Program-made: the position numbers and the translations under genes
In this document: piece after piece, positions 61,283-64,000 of the stretch
Layout: every line of letters begins with the position of its first letter
Numbering within the stretch: the stretch's first letter is position 1
Source: Arthrobacter sp. 131MFCol6.1
GTDB taxonomy: Bacteria > Actinomycetota > Actinomycetes > Actinomycetales > Micrococcaceae
Assembly (NCBI RefSeq): GCF_000374925.1
Contig: NZ_KB895549.1
Location: 62,001-126,000 of the forward strand
Direction of reading: 5' to 3'
Length of the DNA stretch: 64,000 nucleotides
The notes under the pieces: generated by a model
What the model was told of the DNA's origin: nothing
The model's input: the letters and a program-made list of their open reading frames with translations, nothing else
Database searches by the model: none

Positions 61283-62113
61283 TCAGTTGCTGGGGTGGGC
61301 CGGGAAGAGGTCGTCGAGACCGGGGTTGAGCCGCTTGAGGACTTCCGAGTGCAGGATCGAATTGGTGGCCAGGGCATTGCCGCCGAAGGGTCCGTCCTCG
61401 CCCTCGAGCGAGGTGAAGCGGCCGCCGGCCTCGGTCACGATCGGCACCAGGGCGGCCATGTCGTAGAGGTTCAGCTCGGGCTCGCAGGCGATGTCCACGG
61501 CACCCTCGGCCACGAGGCAGTAGGACCAGAAGTCACCGTAGGCGCGGGTCCGCCACACTTCCTCGGTCAGGCCCAGGAACTCATCCAGGTTCCCGCGTTC
61601 CTTCCAGCCGCCAAGGCTGGAGTAGGACAGCGAGGCGTCCTCGAGATTGGAGACATTGGATACCTTCAACCGTGTGGCGGCGGCGAGCGAGCGGCCCGTG
61701 TAGGCGCCCGCACCCTTGGCGGCCCACCAGCGCTTGCCCAGTGCCGGCGCGCTGACGACGCCGACCACCGGCTCGCCCTCATCGACGAGGGCGATCAGGG
61801 TGGCCCAGACCGGGACGCCGCGGACAAAGTTCTTGGTGCCGTCGATCGGGTCGATGATCCACCGGCGGGAACCGTGGCCCGAGCTGCCGAATTCCTCGCC
61901 CAGGACCGCGTCCCGCGGACGTGACCGGGAGAGCTGGCCGCGGATGGCCTCTTCCGCGGACTTGTCGGCATCGGTGACGGGTGTGAGGTCGGGCTTCGTC
62001 TCGATCCGAAGGTCGAGCGCCTTGAAGCGGCTCATGGTCTGGGAATCGACCGAATCTGCCAGTACATGGGCAAGGCGCAGGTCATCGTTGTAGCTCGAAG
62101 CGGGTTGGCTCAT
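61283..62113 (-). CDS. hisN: Histidinol-phosphatase (inositol-monophosphatase family)
   Basis: 276 residues with the metal-binding blocks of the IMPase superfamily: [23 protein letters not shown] (Glu), [15 protein letters not shown] (DPIDGT) and [11 protein letters not shown] with the preceding LYDMAAL. In actinobacteria this branch is the HisN phosphatase, which converts histidinol phosphate to histidinol. Next to rsgA and aroA, as in related genomes. A different sugar-phosphatase role cannot be wholly excluded. Confidence 0.9.
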   Translation of the reverse strand: MSQPASSYNDDLRLAHVLADSVDSQTMSRFKALDLRIETKPDLTPVTDADKSAEEAIRGQLSRSRPRDAVLGEEFGSSGHGSRRWIIDPIDGTKNFVRGVPVWATLIALVDEGEPVVGVVSAPALGKRWWAAKGAGAYTGRSLAAATRLKVSNVSNLEDASLSYSSLGGWKERGNLDEFLGLTEEVWRTRAYGDFWSYCLVAEGAVDIACEPELNLYDMAALVPIVTEAGGRFTSLEGEDGPFGGNALATNSILHSEVLKRLNPGLDDLFPAHPSN

Positions 62114-62189
62114 GGTTCCAAACTACCGTCAAACCGGGCTGCCGGGCGGGAGGCCGCGGCACGGTGCCGCAGCCCGGTTGCCGGGCCGG

Positions 62190-63305
62190 CTAGGAGACGG
62201 TGCCCAGTTCCTTGGTTTCCTGTGCTTCCATCCGCGGGTCCGTGCCCAGCAGCCGGCGCAGGGACGCGAGCCTGGCCGGTCCCGAGGGCCCCGCGTGCCC
62301 GGCCGCAACCCATTTGTCGACGCCGCAGTTGACGGCGGTGGAGTCATGCTTGCAGCCGCGTTCGCAGTCATCGGTTCCCGGTTCCAGGTCCGGGAAGGAA
62401 CGCAGGATCCGGTCCGGGTCCACGTGGGCCAGGCCGAAGGACCGGATGCCGGGGGTGTCGATGATCCAGCTGCCCGCCGGGGCATCGTTGACCTTGAGCG
62501 CCAGTGCCGAGGAGGACGTGTGGCGGCCGCGGCCGGTTACCGCGTTCACGCCTCCCGTGGCCCGCTCGGCCCCGGTCAGGGCGTTGACCATGGTGGACTT
62601 GCCGACGCCGGAATGGCCCAGCATCACGGTGACCTTGCCGTCGAGGTAGTCGCGCAGCTGGGACACCGCGTCCTTGTCGAGCCGGGCGGAGAGCCCGTCG
62701 TCGGAGCGGGCGTCGATGCCGGAAGCGGCGGAGTCCGCGGTCTTGGAGATGATGACGGGAAAATCGAGGTGCTGGTAGTTGGACAGCAGCTCGGCGGGAT
62801 CCTTGACGTCGGCCTTGGTGACGAGCAGCAGCGGCTCAATGCCGGCGTCGTACGCGGCCACCAGTGCGCGGTCGATAAAACCGGTCCGCGGCTCGGGGTT
62901 GGCGGCGGCGACCACCACCACCAGCTGGTCGGCGTTGGCTACGACGGCGCGTTCGATCGGGTCCGTGTCGTCGGCGCTGCGGCGCAACAGTGTCTTGCGG
63001 TCCTGGATCTTGACCAGCCGCGCGAGGGTGTCGGGCTCGCCGGTGACGTCGCCGACCAGGGAGACGAAGTCGCCGGCAACCACGGGGTTGCGGCGCAACT
63101 CCCGGGCGCGGGCCGCGATGATCTTGCGTTCGTCCGGGGTCCCTTCGCCGACGACGGCGGTGTAGCGGCCGCGGTCAACGGTGATGATGCGTCCGGTGAC
63201 GGCGTCATCGTAGCTGGGCCGGTCCTTGGTGCGGGGGCGGGTGCCCTTCTTGTTCGGCCGGATCCGGACGTCGGACTCGTCCCAGGAATCAGTGCTGCGT
63301 GCCAC
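62190..63305 (-). CDS. rsgA: Ribosome small-subunit-dependent GTPase A
   Basis: 371 residues. A circularly permuted GTPase: N-terminal OB-fold ([11 protein letters not shown]), then G4-like [11 protein letters not shown]1 [13 protein letters not shown]2/G3 region [10 protein letters not shown] and [11 protein letters not shown], and a C-terminal zinc site [14 protein letters not shown]. RsgA helps 30S maturation. The GTG start overlaps the aroA 3' end by 17 nt and has GAGGA upstream. Confidence 0.95.
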   Translation of the reverse strand: MARSTDSWDESDVRIRPNKKGTRPRTKDRPSYDDAVTGRIITVDRGRYTAVVGEGTPDERKIIAARARELRRNPVVAGDFVSLVGDVTGEPDTLARLVKIQDRKTLLRRSADDTDPIERAVVANADQLVVVVAAANPEPRTGFIDRALVAAYDAGIEPLLLVTKADVKDPAELLSNYQHLDFPVIISKTADSAASGIDARSDDGLSARLDKDAVSQLRDYLDGKVTVMLGHSGVGKSTMVNALTGAERATGGVNAVTGRGRHTSSSALALKVNDAPAGSWIIDTPGIRSFGLAHVDPDRILRSFPDLEPGTDDCERGCKHDSTAVNCGVDKWVAAGHAGPSGPARLASLRRLLGTDPRMEAQETKELGTVS

Positions 63306-64000
63306 CGGCGGTGTCCTCATCTGCGGCGGGTCCCTGTGCCAGCATCGCTTCCCAGAGTTGCGGGAAATCGGGCATGGTCTTGGCCGTGGTTGCGATGTCC
63401 TCGACCTCCACGCCGGGCACGGCAAGGCCGAGGATGGCGCCGGCGGTTGCCATGCGGTGGTCCGCGTAGCTGTGGACCACACCGCCGTGCAGCGCGGCCG
63501 GGCGGATGATGAGGCCGTCGGCGGTCTCTTCGGCGTCGCCGCCGAGGCGGTTGATTTCGGCGACGAGGGCGGCGAGCCGGTCCGTTTCGTGGCCGCGGAG
63601 GTGGGCGATGCCGCTGAGCCGCGAGGGGCCGGCGGCGAGGGCGCAGAGTGCGGCCACCGTGGGGGCGAGCTCGCTGGTCTCGTCGAAGTCGCCGCCCTTG
63701 ATCTGCGGCCCTCCGCTGACGGTCAGGGTGCCGCCGTCCACTGTCACGGTGGCGCCCATGGCGGTCAGGATGCCGCGCCAGAGATCACCGACCTGGGTGG
63801 TTTCCGCGGGCCAGTTCGGGATCCGCACGGTGCCGCCGGTGGCCAGGGCCGCCGCGAGGAACGGGCCGGCGTTCGAGAGATCCTGCTCGATCCGGACGTC
63901 GAAGGCGCGGATCGGGCCGGGGGAGATAACCCAGTGGTTCGGCACCGAGTCATCGACCGCCACGCCCACGCCGCGCAGCACGGCCACGGTCATGTTGATG
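63289..64000 (-). CDS. aroA: 3-phosphoshikimate 1-carboxyvinyltransferase (C-terminal part)
   Basis: The frame runs off the right edge, so the first half is missing. The visible 237 residues are the second EPSP-synthase domain: [45 protein letters not shown] and [11 protein letters not shown], all typical of AroA. It makes EPSP from shikimate-3-phosphate and phosphoenolpyruvate in aromatic amino-acid synthesis and is the target of glyphosate. Its stop overlaps rsgA. Confidence 0.93.
   Translation of the reverse strand, partial: INMTVAVLRGVGVAVDDSVPNHWVISPGPIRAFDVRIEQDLSNAGPFLAAALATGGTVRIPNWPAETTQVGDLWRGILTAMGATVTVDGGTLTVSGGPQIKGGDFDETSELAPTVAALCALAAGPSRLSGIAHLRGHETDRLAALVAEINRLGGDAEETADGLIIRPAALHGGVVHSYADHRMATAGAILGLAVPGVEVEDIATTAKTMPDFPQLWEAMLAQGPAADEDTAGGTQH

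Overview
The window is high-GC actinobacterial chromosome, most consistent with Arthrobacter or Pseudarthrobacter (Micrococcaceae). The indications are GTG starts, leaderless -10/start-codon junctions, the smpB-ssrA arrangement, a tmRNA tag ending DFALAA, a SAM-IV-type riboswitch and a Tad/Flp pilus locus of actinobacterial type. No organism name can be proved from the sequence alone.

Region 1 (1-12.6 kb) is a cell-surface polysaccharide locus. It holds the end of an OafA-like acyltransferase, a long minus-strand operon (flippase, polyprenyl-phosphate glycosyltransferase, DUF2304 protein, two family-2 glycosyltransferases, RfbA and a DUF6541 membrane protein), and a plus-strand group (glycosyltransferase, RfbB and a fused RfbC-RfbD). 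Together RfbA, RfbB and RfbCD complete dTDP-L-rhamnose synthesis. Next come a secreted GH25 muramidase with four C-terminal repeats (12.6-15.1 kb) and a Tad pilus operon (15.4-20.2 kb: tadA/cpaF, tadB, tadC, pilin-like peptide, two TadE-type pseudopilins, TadG-like). The core block prfB, ftsE, ftsX, M23 hydrolase, smpB and ssrA (tmRNA) follows.

Region 2 (about 25.92-53.68 kb) is a genomic island inserted at the 3' end of ssrA. It opens with an overlapping operon of three tyrosine recombinases plus a small helix-turn-helix protein; the middle recombinase appears to have lost both its first catalytic arginine and its nucleophilic tyrosine. A short direct repeat (ATCTCCACAT / ACCTCCACAT) and copies of the octamer TGAGACAC at both ends mark likely boundaries. 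The cargo resembles a defence island. It contains a metallophosphoesterase operon with two small unknown genes, divergent from an XRE regulator that precedes a 1341-residue nuclease-like/P-loop protein; an orphan helicase-associated-domain protein; an uncharacterised three-gene operon (196 aa, 54 aa, about 504 aa); an Mrr-type nuclease followed by an unknown 514-residue protein; a small HTH/degenerate ATPase cassette; a 1175-residue STAND-like NTPase; a HigB-HigA-like toxin-antitoxin pair with a third, SecB-like gene; an HNH protein; and several decayed genes.

Region 3 (53.7-64 kb) returns to core sequence: SHOCT and DUF6325 proteins, a 44-aa basic protein, a zinc-ribbon-like protein, paired CrcB fluoride channels, MntR and MntH, a methyltransferase, a class V aminotransferase behind a SAM-IV riboswitch, HisN, RsgA and the 3' part of aroA.

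The strongest candidate for an undescribed system is the 31.8-37.9 kb block. The candidate toxin-antitoxin-chaperone operon at 50.6-51.9 kb and the unknown operon at 39.1-41.5 kb come next.
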